DNA of 64,000 nucleotides from Tetragenococcus sp041859945. Its GTDB lineage: Bacteria > Bacillota > Bacilli > Lactobacillales > Enterococcaceae. Positions within the stretch are counted from its first letter, which is position 1. Each line of letters starts with the position of its first letter. The notes beneath the pieces were generated by a model. That model saw only the letters and a list, made by a program, of their open reading frames with translations. It ran no database searches and had not been told where the DNA came from. The translations under genes were made by a program, and so were the position numbers. Below, one piece after another: positions 44,591 through 53,266 of this stretch. The DNA is taken from the NCBI GenBank assembly GCA_041859945.1, contig JBFLGC010000002.1, forward strand, positions 41,372 to 105,371, in the 5' to 3' direction.

Positions 44591-45701
44591 TTATTCTTGA
44601 TGATTGAGTCGCATTTTCAAATAAGCATCAATAAAGCCATCCAAATCACCGTCCATCACTGCTTGGACATTCCCCGTTTCGTAATTGGTGCGATGATCCT
44701 TGACCATGGAATAAGGGTGGAAAATATAGGAGCGTATCTGAGAACCCCACCCGATATCTAATTGTTCCCCTCTTAAAGCAGCTGCTTCTTGTTCTTGTTT
44801 CTCAACTTCTTTTTGATAAAGTTTGGCCTTTAACATTTGCATCGCTTGTTCTCTATTTTGAAATTGCGAGCGTTGCGCCTGACTAGCAGCCACGGTACCT
44901 GTCGGGATATGCGTGATCCGAACAGCGGAGGATGTTTTATTGATATGTTGTCCACCTGCACCGCTTGCCCTGTAAACATCAATCTTCAAATCATCAGGGT
45001 TGATGTCTATCTCGATGGAATCATCTAATTTAGGCATGACATCTACCGAACAAAATGAGGTATGGCGCCGCTTGGCCGAATCAAAAGGCGAAATGCGGAC
45101 CAAGCGATGGACGCCACGTTCACTTTTGAGATAACCATAGGCGTCACGGCCAGAAATAAGCAACGTCACACTCTTGATCCCGGCTTCATCACCAGCTTGA
45201 AAATCGATCGTTTCGACATGGTAGCCATGTTGTTCTGCCCATCTAGTATACATGCGTAACAACATACTGCCCCAATCTTGTGACTCTGTACCACCAGCTC
45301 CGGGATGCAATTCTAAGATCGCATCATTACGATCATAGGGCCCATCTAATAACAACGATAGTTCATAACTAGCCATATCGTCTGATAAGCTTCGGACCCC
45401 GTTTTCTAATTCTTTTTTCAGCTCCGGATCAGGCTCTTCAGATAACATTTCTAACATCAATTCTAACTCTTCTTTACGATTTTCCATGTCATGGATCTTA
45501 TCATAGACTTCCTTATTGGCATTGTTTTCATCGATCAATCGTTGCGCTTTTTCTGAATCGTCCCAAAAACCTGGTTCAGTCATTCTTGCCTGGGCTTCAG
45601 CAATCGCTTCTTCTAGGTCTTCTAAGTCAAAGAGACCCCCTAAAACTATTTATTTTTTGCGTCATTTCTTCTAAATAGTGACTTATTTCAGAGAATTCCA
45701 T
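44591..45701 (-). CDS. prfB: Peptide chain release factor 2, with programmed +1 frameshift
   Basis: Terminates translation at UGA and UAA. The gene is read in two frames: codons from ATG at 45699-45701 to CTT at 45630-45632, then an in-frame TGA (45627-45629). A +1 slip skips base 45629 and continues with GAC in the frame that ends at 44591. The slip site AGGGGGTCTCTTTGAC is the classical autoregulatory signal: an internal Shine-Dalgarno, CTT and TGA-C. The joined protein has about 369 residues, with the tripeptide anticodon SPF in RISPFDS and the GGQ loop in GAGGQHINKTSSAVR. It lies downstream of secA. Confidence 0.96.
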
Positions 45702-45730
45702 TTTCTTTCCTTCTTTCTTTTGTTCAACAG

Positions 45731-45802
45731 AAGACAGAAACTTAACGGATCGCCACAAAATAAATAGATCTCTTGGTGGTTTCCTATTTACGTTTCTGTC
45801 TT
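45731..45802. other. Long-range inverted repeat between secA and prfB
   Basis: AAGACAGAAAC (45731-45741) and GTTTCTGTCTT (45792-45802) are perfect 11-base complements separated by 50 bases. Inside, AAATAG and CTATTT can form a nested stem. A T run follows on the plus strand only, where there is no gene to terminate. On the transcribed minus strand there is no U tract, so this is not a standard terminator for secA. It may be an mRNA processing or stability structure. Confidence 0.55.
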
Positions 45803-45814
45803 TTTGTTCATTGA

Positions 45815-48334
45815 TTAATTAAACGCACGTTTGCCGTGACAATTTTTATATTTTTTTCCACTACCACATGGACAAGGATCATTGCGACCGACTTTTTTCA
45901 CATGGATCGGACGTTTTTCAGCCGCATTCGTTTCTTCGCCTTCCATAGAGGCTTGACCTTGTGCTACTTGTTCACGTTGGACATTTTGTCTGATCTCAGC
46001 CTTCATGAACAACCGCGTGACATCGTATTCGATAGCACCAATCATGTTTTCAAACATAGTATAACCTTCTGTTTGATATTCGACCAAAGGATTATTTTGG
46101 CCATAGGCACGTAGACCTATCGATTGTCGTAATTGATCCATCGCATCGATATGATCGGTCCACTTCGTATCGACCACACGTAAGATCACGACTTTTTCAA
46201 ATTCTAACAACTGTTTCGGATTATTTAGTTGTTCCACTTTTTCATTCAATTTATCTTGAGCTAATTTGAAAAGGTAATCTTTGACTTCTTGCGCCGTCTT
46301 CTTTTCTAGATCAGTCAAAGTGATGGCATCTTCATGAACAATGACATTCCGTGAAAAATCTAGGATTCCTTCCAAATTCAACTTACTTTGTTCTAAGTCT
46401 GTATGTCCGTCCACCACACGATCGATCGTGCGTTTGACCATGTGCATTAACACTTCTGAAAGCGAGTTTTCTTCCATGATGACTTGTTGGCGCTGGCCAT
46501 AAATGACTTCCCGTTGTTCCCGCATGACATCATCATATTGTAAGACATTTTTACGCGTATCATAGTTGTTACCTTCGACCCGTTTTTGAGCGGATTCGAC
46601 TTGCTTACTCAACATTTTACTTTGAATAACGGCATCTTCTTCTTCGACTTTCATACGATCTAAGAAAGTCTTGATCCGATCCGAACCAAAACGCTTCATC
46701 AAGTCATCTTCAAGCGAAAGATAGAATTGTGATACACCCGGATCACCTTGCCGTCCGGAACGGCCTCGTAATTGGTTATCTATACGCCGCGATTCATGAC
46801 GCTCTGTCCCAATAACGGCTAGTCCACCTAATTCAGAAACACCAAGTCCCAACTTGATATCTGTCCCACGTCCTGCCATGTTAGTTGCGATCGTAACCGC
46901 GCCTTTTTGGCCGGCATTTAAGATGATTTCTGCTTCTTTAAAGTGATTTTTAGCATTCAATACTTCATGTGGGATACGTTCTTTATTCAATAGATTCGAT
47001 AATAATTCTGAAGTTTCCACTGCGACTGTACCAACCAAGATTGGTTGTCCTTTGCGATGACGTTCTTTGATATCTTGAACCACGGCACTGAACTTGCTAG
47101 TCAATGTTGGATACAACAAATCGGCCCGATCATCACGGATCACTGGTTCGTTGGTTGGGATCTGGATAACTTCCATATTATAGATTTCACGGAACTCTTC
47201 TTCTTCCGTTTTAGCTGTCCCTGTCATCCCGGCTAATTTTTTATACATCCGGAAGAAATTTTGAAAAGTGATCGTCGCCATGGTCTTTGTCTCGTCTTCG
47301 ATCACAACACCTTCTTTAGCTTCGATCGCTTGGTGTAAGCCGTCAGAATAGCGACGACCATCCATGATCCGTCCCGTAAATTGGTCAACGATCAGAACTT
47401 TTCCTTCTTGAACGACATAATCGATATCAAGTGACATAATATAATTGGCGCGTAAAGCTTCTTCTAAGTAGTGAGTCAAGGCGGTATTTTCGATATCATA
47501 CAGATTTTCTAGACCAAAGTTTTCTTCTGCCTTTTCGATCCCCGCTTCTGTCAAAGCGATCGTCTTTGATTGGACATCGATTTTATAGTCTTCTTCAGCA
47601 ACTAACCGTTTGACAAAGCTATCCGTCCGTACATATAAGGCAGTCGATTTTTCAGCTTGCCCAGAAATGATCAATGGAGTCCTTGCTTCATCGATCAAGA
47701 TCGAGTCGACTTCATCAACGACAGCATAATTTAACGGGCGTTGTACCATTTGATTTTGGTAAACGACCATGTTATCTCGTAAATAGTCAAAACCTAATTC
47801 ATTATTGGTACTATAGGTAATATCACACGCATAGGCGGCGCGTTTTTCTTCAGCTGATTTGGAATTGATGTTCAGTCCTACAGAAAGCCCCAGAAAATTA
47901 TACAACTCGCCCATTTCAGTCGAGTCCCGCGTTGCCAAATATTCATTGACAGTTACGACATGGACACCCTCGCCACTGATGGCATTCAAATAGACCGGCA
48001 TAGTGGCAGTCAAGGTTTTACCTTCACCAGTCCGCATTTCAGAAATATTCCCGTCATGTAAAACGATCCCGCCCATTAATTGGACGTGGAAAGGATACAG
48101 GCCTAAGACCCGTTTCGAAGCTTCACGAACCACTGCAAAAGTTTCCGTCAATAGGTCATCTAGCGTTTCCCCTTTTTGATAACGAGCTTTGAATTCATCC
48201 GTTTTAGCTCGTAGTTGTTCATCACTTAAGGCACTCATTTGATCAGCTAAGGCTTCGATTTTATTTGCCATATGATCTAACCGTTTTAATTCCTTTTTAT
48301 CATTTTCGATCATTTTTCTAAAAAAGTTGGCCAT
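45815..48334 (-). CDS. secA: Preprotein translocase ATPase SecA
   Basis: Motor of the Sec export pathway, acting at the membrane with SecYEG. The 839-residue protein has Walker A in MRTGEGKTLTATMP near residue 100, the DEAD-type VDEVDSILIDEART near 208, the helicase motif TNMAGRGTDIKLG near 490 and RGRSGRQGDPG near 540. The C-terminus carries the zinc-binding SecB-type tail NDPCPCGSGKKYKNCHG. A GGAGAAGAAAA ribosome site precedes the ATG. It is followed by prfB and preceded, after a 750-base gap, by hpf. Confidence 0.97.
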   Translation of the reverse strand: MANFFRKMIENDKKELKRLDHMANKIEALADQMSALSDEQLRAKTDEFKARYQKGETLDDLLTETFAVVREASKRVLGLYPFHVQLMGGIVLHDGNISEMRTGEGKTLTATMPVYLNAISGEGVHVVTVNEYLATRDSTEMGELYNFLGLSVGLNINSKSAEEKRAAYACDITYSTNNELGFDYLRDNMVVYQNQMVQRPLNYAVVDEVDSILIDEARTPLIISGQAEKSTALYVRTDSFVKRLVAEEDYKIDVQSKTIALTEAGIEKAEENFGLENLYDIENTALTHYLEEALRANYIMSLDIDYVVQEGKVLIVDQFTGRIMDGRRYSDGLHQAIEAKEGVVIEDETKTMATITFQNFFRMYKKLAGMTGTAKTEEEEFREIYNMEVIQIPTNEPVIRDDRADLLYPTLTSKFSAVVQDIKERHRKGQPILVGTVAVETSELLSNLLNKERIPHEVLNAKNHFKEAEIILNAGQKGAVTIATNMAGRGTDIKLGLGVSELGGLAVIGTERHESRRIDNQLRGRSGRQGDPGVSQFYLSLEDDLMKRFGSDRIKTFLDRMKVEEEDAVIQSKMLSKQVESAQKRVEGNNYDTRKNVLQYDDVMREQREVIYGQRQQVIMEENSLSEVLMHMVKRTIDRVVDGHTDLEQSKLNLEGILDFSRNVIVHEDAITLTDLEKKTAQEVKDYLFKLAQDKLNEKVEQLNNPKQLLEFEKVVILRVVDTKWTDHIDAMDQLRQSIGLRAYGQNNPLVEYQTEGYTMFENMIGAIEYDVTRLFMKAEIRQNVQREQVAQGQASMEGEETNAAEKRPIHVKKVGRNDPCPCGSGKKYKNCHGKRAFN

Positions 48335-48542
48335 TCTTATTTTCTTCTCCTTTTACTTCCTAGTTTCCTCATATTTAAATGAAATATCTTCTATCCATTT
48401 TATCACTTGTCTAACCTGATTGCTACTGTTTTTGTCAGGTCAACAACTCAATAAAGAAAAAATTACCACTTCTTAAACTAACACAAAACCGCTTTATTCA
48501 CAAATCTTTTTTTCTTTCTGATTTTAAACTAAGTTCTAGCAT

Positions 48543-48777
48543 GTTACAATTCACGGCCAATCTAGAGCTACACTTTCACGTTTGTGTCTGCTACTGTCTG
48601 CTGTGGGACCAACCTGAACCACGGTTTCAGGTCTGCTCAGCTTCAAACGAGGACTGAACGTTTTAGCGTTTAGTCCTCGTTTGAAGCTTGAAAATTGTGA
48701 GACTTTAGGGTCACAACGGTTCCATGAGTCTCGCACAAGACTACTTCGTAGTGTAGCGATCTTTCAAATCGACCGTG
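48543..48777. repeat. Intergenic repeat element copy E
   Basis: A 235-bp copy starting GTTACAATTCACGGCC and carrying GCTACACTTTCACGTTTGTG, then a striking hairpin CAAACGAGGACTGAACG / CGTTTAGTCCTCGTTTG (48643-48682). It then contains GAAGCTTGAAAATTGTGAG and a right end ATCTTTCAAATCGACCGTG that stops short of the expected terminal GAATTGTAAC. It lies in the secA-hpf gap and is the simplest copy seen, probably close to the minimal form. Confidence 0.72.
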
Positions 48778-49028
48778 CTAGCATGGCCCAAGCTCATAAA
48801 TCTATGAAAACTATTAAAGCTTTTTCAAGTAAAGAATGATTCCAAAAATGAAAAATTGCTTCACTTCGGCAGGTGGGTCCCATCGAGATACCAAACTTAT
48901 AACATTTCCACGACAGATAGTAGTCACTTTAATTGCATATAATACACTTATTGTCGAACTAAACTAGGGCAGTTTTTTGGGTTCTAGCCGAGCACCTTTA
49001 GGACGAATGATCGGGTTTCAACACACTA
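48778..49028. other. Unassigned non-coding stretch between repeat E and the hpf terminator
   Basis: About 250 bases with no convincing open reading frame on either strand. It contains a moderately GC-rich block GCTTCACTTCGGCAGGTGGG (48859-48878) and GGTTCTAGCCGAGCACC (48980-48996) separated by AT-rich sequence, a texture unlike ordinary spacers. It could be a decayed mobile-element remnant or a structured RNA; nothing in it lets me choose. Confidence 0.4.
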
Positions 49029-49064
49029 AAACAGACCTGGCATGAGAATCGCCAGATCTGCTTA
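49029..49064 (-). terminator. Terminator of hpf
   Basis: CAGATCTGGC / GCCAGGTCTG (minus strand, one mismatch) with a 9-base loop, followed by TTTTAG, 20 bases beyond the hpf stop. Confidence 0.75.
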
Positions 49065-49084
49065 TTTTTACTTTATTCGATCTA

Positions 49085-49639
49085 TCAATCTGTTTCGATA
49101 AGGCCATATTTACCATCACGACGACGATAAACAATGCTTATCCCATTGGTTTCAGCATCTTCAAAAATGAAGAAATTATGTCCCAGCATATTCATTTGTA
49201 ACACAGCTTCCTCACTATCCATCGGTTTTAATGAAAGTCGTTTGGTCCGAACGATTTCTAAATCATTTCCCACTTCATCGGCGCCATTTTCATCTTTGAA
49301 AATAGCCGAATGATCGATATTAGGCATCGCCGTTTCACGACTCTTACGATTGATTTTTGTTTTATACTTGCGAATTTGTCGTTCAAGTTTGTCAACCACA
49401 AGATCGACACTCGCATAAAGATCTGGAGATGTTTCTTCGGCCCGCAACACTAAATATGGAAGAGGGATGGTCACTTCTACCTTAGCCGTTTTCTCAGTAT
49501 ACACTTTTAGATTTACATGGGCTGTTGCTTCCGGTATATCACTAAAATAACGTTCTAGTTTTCCAACTTTTTTCTCCACATAATTTCGAATGGCCTCAGT
49601 AACTTCAATATTTTCTCCACGCACATTGTATCTAAACAT
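49085..49639 (-). CDS. hpf: Ribosome hibernation promoting factor, long form
   Basis: Dimerises 70S ribosomes into inactive 100S particles in stationary phase. The 184-residue protein has the N-terminal S30AE domain (residues 1-100; FRYNVRGENIEVTEAIRNYV) and the C-terminal dimerisation domain (about 125-184; KRLSLKPMDSEEAVLQMNMLGHNFF), which identifies the long form of Firmicutes. The ATG at 49639 follows AAAGGGG at eight bases; the in-frame start at 49657 overlaps it. It stands between comFC and secA, as in other Lactobacillales. Confidence 0.95.
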   Translation of the reverse strand: MFRYNVRGENIEVTEAIRNYVEKKVGKLERYFSDIPEATAHVNLKVYTEKTAKVEVTIPLPYLVLRAEETSPDLYASVDLVVDKLERQIRKYKTKINRKSRETAMPNIDHSAIFKDENGADEVGNDLEIVRTKRLSLKPMDSEEAVLQMNMLGHNFFIFEDAETNGISIVYRRRDGKYGLIETD

Positions 49640-49752
49640 ATCAATTGCCCCTTTCATCTACCAATTCAAGAGGATTACTTCCCACCTCTTATATACATTA
49701 TATCGAACTTTCGATAAAAAGCAAAAGAAATCGGTACCAGTTTATTATCTTT

Positions 49753-50430
49753 TTATCGAGCCAAAGAAAAGGTGCGGATCTGCGCGGGTTCAAAGGGCAA
49801 TAAAGCCTCAGCCGCATAAAACATCGTACGCCCTGTTGTGTAGACATCATCTACGATCCAAACTGTTTTTCCTTTGATTTCAACCGCATTTGCCGTAGCT
49901 TTAAATGTCTGCGGTGTCTCAAGTCTTTCCTTACGATTCTTTTTAGATTGAGCCAACACATCTTGCGTTTTTTGTAGCAATGGGAGCGTTTTGATCTGTG
50001 CTGCCTCCAACATCGCCTGAACTTGATTGAACCCACGTTCTTCAAAGCGCTGATCAGAAATCGGGATACTGCAAATGATAGCATGCTGCTTCTCTTTGAA
50101 AAATTTTTTTAAATCAGGGGTAAAAGTGGCCCGCAATTGATAATCCCCTAAAAATTTATATTGTTGGATCCACTGGCTAAAAGCTTCATCATAGGTAAAA
50201 AGAGCCGTGTGACAAAAGTCATAGTCAGGATACTCTTTTTGCCAATGCAAACAATCCTCACAAGGATCTTGTAAGCCAGGCATACAGCAAGTAGAGCAAC
50301 AAGGGGTTTGCAATCTCACTAGCCGTTTTTCACAAGTAGGACACCGCGTGTTCTTGATGGCAAAGGGCCAAAGGATCTCTTTTAAGGCCAAGTTCCGAAT
50401 GATTTCCTTATGACACCAGCTACATTTCAT
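49753..50430 (-). CDS. comFC: Competence protein ComFC (phosphoribosyltransferase-like)
   Basis: A 225-residue protein of the ComFC/GntX family used in natural DNA uptake. The N-terminal zinc finger has CSWCHKE and CPTCEKR, with further cysteines in CCSTCC and CEDCLHW. The C-terminal phosphoribosyltransferase loop is WIVDDVYTTGRT near residue 195. Its start overlaps the comFA stop by 11 bases, so the pair forms an operon. The presence of intact comFA and comFC suggests, but does not prove, that the strain is or was transformable. Confidence 0.92.
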   Translation of the reverse strand: MKCSWCHKEIIRNLALKEILWPFAIKNTRCPTCEKRLVRLQTPCCSTCCMPGLQDPCEDCLHWQKEYPDYDFCHTALFTYDEAFSQWIQQYKFLGDYQLRATFTPDLKKFFKEKQHAIICSIPISDQRFEERGFNQVQAMLEAAQIKTLPLLQKTQDVLAQSKKNRKERLETPQTFKATANAVEIKGKTVWIVDDVYTTGRTMFYAAEALLPFEPAQIRTFSLAR

Positions 50431-51739
50431 CGCTCTGCCACCTTTTTGCCAAGCGATTCATCTCCTTGATCTCATGACAGGCTTGACGGATACTTGGAGT
50501 CATCTGATCATAGAAGAAGATGGCTCGTCCATGATTATAGGCTCCCTTACGATCTACTCTTCCCACAATTTGTACCAAGGCAGATTTTGAGAACACCGGA
50601 TGATTCGCCCCCATAACGATCACGGAAATATTCTCGAAGGTAACGCCTCTTTCAAGGATCGTCGTGGTAAATAAAACGCGATACATTTTATCGCGCATCT
50701 TTTGAACCTTCTCTTCACGCAAGCTATCTTGTGAAGAAACACTGGTGATCTCGGACGAAGAGAAGTGTGCTGCGGCCTTTTGATGAAGTGCTTGCATATA
50801 AGAAATACTCGGACAAAAAACCAACACATCATTCTCACTCAAAAGTTCTTGTAAGAGCTGCAGAAATTTATTCATACGCCTTTTCTTTTTGTAACAATTC
50901 CGCCAATCTTCTAGCCAAACTAATTCAGGTACAATCAAAGGACGTTTGTGAAAACGGATTGGCAACTTCTCAATACGAAAATCATCCTTAATTTCATCAA
51001 GCAAATGTTGGGGTGGTGTCGCTGTTAGATAAATAAAACAACCCTCTTCTTTGATTGCTTGGTGGACAAAATAATGAAGCATCGCATTCCCTTCAAATGG
51101 AAAGGCATCGATCTCATCAATGATCAACAAATCAAATTCTTGATAAAAGTGGACGAGTTGATGCGTGGTACAGATCATTAAATGAGTAAACCGATACTTC
51201 TCCTCAGAATCTCCATAAAGTAATAAAGGCGCTTCGTCAGGAAAAACCTCACAGATTCGTGGAAATAATTCGTGACAGACATCGATCCTAGGCGAGGCGA
51301 TTGCGACCCTTCCTCCTTCTCGTAATACTTGACAGACGACTGGAAAAATCATCTCCGTCTTCCCCGACCCAGTCACGGCCCAAACTAATGAATGGCGCTT
51401 TTCGGTTACATTCGTCTTTAAATTCAACGCGATTGATCGTTGTGCAGACGTCAATTGTCCCGTCCAAGTGAAATGCACGTCATGTGGCTGTTTGAGCTTT
51501 GTTTTCTTTGACAAAAGCCAGTCTTTACTCGTCACACGACGCCCAAATTGTAAACAAAAAGGACAATAATAACTGCCATTAGGTAATTGACAGTGCTCCT
51601 TGGCAATCTTTTGACCACATCTTTGACAAACGATTTCTTTATCGATTATTATAGCCGGTCGCAGCAACCAAGTGTTTTGTGAATACATCCATTTTTCTCT
51701 ATCATTGATCAAAAGCTGTCTTCCTGGTATTTCTTCCAT
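50420..51739 (-). CDS. comFA: Competence ATP-dependent helicase-like protein ComFA
   Basis: Superfamily 2 ATPase that helps draw single-stranded DNA through the ComEC channel. The 439-residue protein has a four-cysteine zinc motif (CQRCGQ and CPFC, residues about 40-65), Walker A VTGSGKTEM, the DEAD-type box LLIIDEIDAFPF, and the C-terminal helicase motif QIVGRVDRKG. I chose the ATG at 51739, which follows GAGGTGA; the longer frame to 51787 lacks a site. It overlaps comFC. Confidence 0.92.
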   Translation of the reverse strand: MEEIPGRQLLINDREKWMYSQNTWLLRPAIIIDKEIVCQRCGQKIAKEHCQLPNGSYYCPFCLQFGRRVTSKDWLLSKKTKLKQPHDVHFTWTGQLTSAQRSIALNLKTNVTEKRHSLVWAVTGSGKTEMIFPVVCQVLREGGRVAIASPRIDVCHELFPRICEVFPDEAPLLLYGDSEEKYRFTHLMICTTHQLVHFYQEFDLLIIDEIDAFPFEGNAMLHYFVHQAIKEEGCFIYLTATPPQHLLDEIKDDFRIEKLPIRFHKRPLIVPELVWLEDWRNCYKKKRRMNKFLQLLQELLSENDVLVFCPSISYMQALHQKAAAHFSSSEITSVSSQDSLREEKVQKMRDKMYRVLFTTTILERGVTFENISVIVMGANHPVFSKSALVQIVGRVDRKGAYNHGRAIFFYDQMTPSIRQACHEIKEMNRLAKRWQSDEM

Positions 51740-51788
51740 TTTCTTCACCTCGTTATAAGGTACGAAAAAAATGGGCTTTATCTTCAAA

Positions 51789-51822
51789 AAAAGAGCAGAA
51801 ATAATTATTTCTGCTCTTTTTG
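51789..51822. terminator. Terminator between the PTS IIB gene and comFA
   Basis: AGAGCAGAAATAATTATTTCTGCTCT, a fully palindromic 12-bp stem flanked by A6 and T5, downstream of the PTS IIB gene. Confidence 0.88.
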
Positions 51823-51842
51823 TTCGTTTTTATGAGATTTCT

Positions 51843-52163
51843 TTATTCTCCAGCTAATTTTAAAGCTTGTTCTAAAACTTTTTCACCATTCATCATACCA
51901 TAATCTGTCATATTAATGACATCCAAGGCAATTCCCTTGGGAGCCAAGCGTTTTGCAAAATCATCTTTCATAAAACGAACTTGTGGGCCTAATAATAAGA
52001 CATCCACATCTTTATTTGCTAAATTATTGTCTGCATCTGAAGCTGAAACAGCAAAAATATCAGCATCGATATCCTTTTGTGCTGCCGCCTTTTGCATCTT
52101 TGTTACCAATAAACTTGTACTCATTCCTGCTGAACAAACCAGCATGATCGTTTTCTTTGCCAT
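51843..52163 (-). CDS. PTS lactose/cellobiose-type EIIB component
   Basis: A 106-residue phosphocarrier of the lactose/chitobiose PTS family. The phosphorylated cysteine is Cys10 in IMLVCSAGMSTSLLV, the family signature. No EIIA or EIIC is adjacent, so it is an orphan in this window; it may serve a permease elsewhere (the bglA operon at 6-9 kb also lacks its permease) or have a regulatory role. It is followed by a strong terminator and preceded by a short AT-rich promoter region. Confidence 0.88.
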   Translation of the reverse strand: MAKKTIMLVCSAGMSTSLLVTKMQKAAAQKDIDADIFAVSASDADNNLANKDVDVLLLGPQVRFMKDDFAKRLAPKGIALDVINMTDYGMMNGEKVLEQALKLAGE

Positions 52164-52229
52164 AATAATCTCCCTTTCGTAGTAACATTTCTTTGTAGTA
52201 ATTCTATTATAAAATATAATTTAGGTTTG

Positions 52230-52538
52230 TCAACGTTTTCTGTAAAATGATTCTTTCACAAACATGTTTTCCTTTACCAAAGGACGAAAAACAACAAATT
52301 CCTTTTCCAAATCGACGCGTATCACCTCATAATTAGCATTGATCCAAGCATAAGCACCTTTTTCAGGATGAGAATAGTCATTTGACCACCAATCTTTGGT
52401 CGTACGTGCTGTTTTTGGCAGACCTTTAGCAGGAAATAAGAACTCATCGAACTGAGTAAAAGTGAGCGTGATCTGTGTCCCGCCATTAGTGACTAAATAA
52501 TGGGTGATCACATCGTATTTTCTTTTTCTAGCTGCCAT
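52230..52538 (-). CDS. Conserved hypothetical protein, about 102 residues
   Basis: A cytoplasmic protein without signal or membrane segment. The start at 52538 follows AGGAGAG; an earlier ATG at 52553 overlaps that site. Visible pattern: YDVITHYLVTNGGTQITLTF, then FPAKGLPKTARTTKDWWSND and YAWINANYEVIRVDLEKEF. The LP-x-x-A-R and WW-S-N pattern resembles the DUF7662 group as I remember it, but I cannot confirm this. Function unknown. It is divergent from the YigZ-family gene with about 90 bases between. Confidence 0.65.
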   Translation of the reverse strand: MAARKRKYDVITHYLVTNGGTQITLTFTQFDEFLFPAKGLPKTARTTKDWWSNDYSHPEKGAYAWINANYEVIRVDLEKEFVVFRPLVKENMFVKESFYRKR

Positions 52539-52626
52539 ATCATCTCTCCTCAACTAGTGACCCTAAAGTCAGCAATTGCAAAACAAGTCCTTTTTTTCTA
52601 TACTATTAGAAAAAGGAGCGTTCAAA

Positions 52627-53262
52627 ATGTCCAATACTAGTTATCGTACCATTCAAAAATCGGGTCAGTGGGAACAAGAGATCAAAAAATCACGCTTTAT
52701 TTGTTCGATGGCTCGCGCCACTTCAGAATCAGTTGCCCAAGATTTCATAGAAGCCATCCAAAAAGAACACTGGAAAGCCAATCATAACTGTACGGCCATG
52801 ATCATCGGCAAAAAAAGTGAGATCCAACGTTTTTCCGATAATGGTGAGCCCTCTGGTACAGCTGGTATCCCTATGTTAGAAGTCCTCAAAAAGCAACAAT
52901 TGGTCAACGTTGTAGCCGTCGTGACAAGATACTTTGGTGGCACAAAACTAGGGAGTGGTGGACTGATCCGTGCCTATACAAGTAGTGTCTCCCAGACGAT
53001 CCAGAGTCTAGGTATTGTGGAAAAACAGCTCCAACAAAAAGTCTTCATAACCATTGATTACCCGCTGTTTGAAAAAGTCCAACACTTTTTAGAACAAAAT
53101 GATCACCAGATCCAAGAGACACAATTCCTTGAACAAGTCACCTTGACACTGACCACTGCAGATCCTGATAGACTAGAAAAACAACTTATCGATTTATTGA
53201 GCGCCCAACTACTATTTAAGAAAGGGCCCCAACTCTACGTTGAAAAATTACTGAAAACGTAG
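52627..53262 (+). CDS. YigZ/IMPACT-family protein
   Basis: A 211-residue protein of the YigZ (YvyE) family. The N-terminal UPF0029/IMPACT domain is marked by CSMARATSESVAQDFI, HNCTAMIIG and SDNGEPSGTAGIPML. The C-terminal DUF1949 domain follows, with VTRYFGGTKLGSGGLIRAYT in between. The start at 52627 follows AAGGAGCG. The family is thought to bind nucleic acid or ribosomes, but the bacterial function is unsettled. It converges with the GntR gene, leaving only four bases between the stops. Confidence 0.88.
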   Translation: MSNTSYRTIQKSGQWEQEIKKSRFICSMARATSESVAQDFIEAIQKEHWKANHNCTAMIIGKKSEIQRFSDNGEPSGTAGIPMLEVLKKQQLVNVVAVVTRYFGGTKLGSGGLIRAYTSSVSQTIQSLGIVEKQLQQKVFITIDYPLFEKVQHFLEQNDHQIQETQFLEQVTLTLTTADPDRLEKQLIDLLSAQLLFKKGPQLYVEKLLKT

Positions 53263-53266
53263 GCTC

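Noticed and set aside
48551..48736. Minus-strand open frame of 61 codons inside repeat copy E
   Set aside because: It covers the terminal repeat and hairpin, has no ribosome site and is not conserved between copies.
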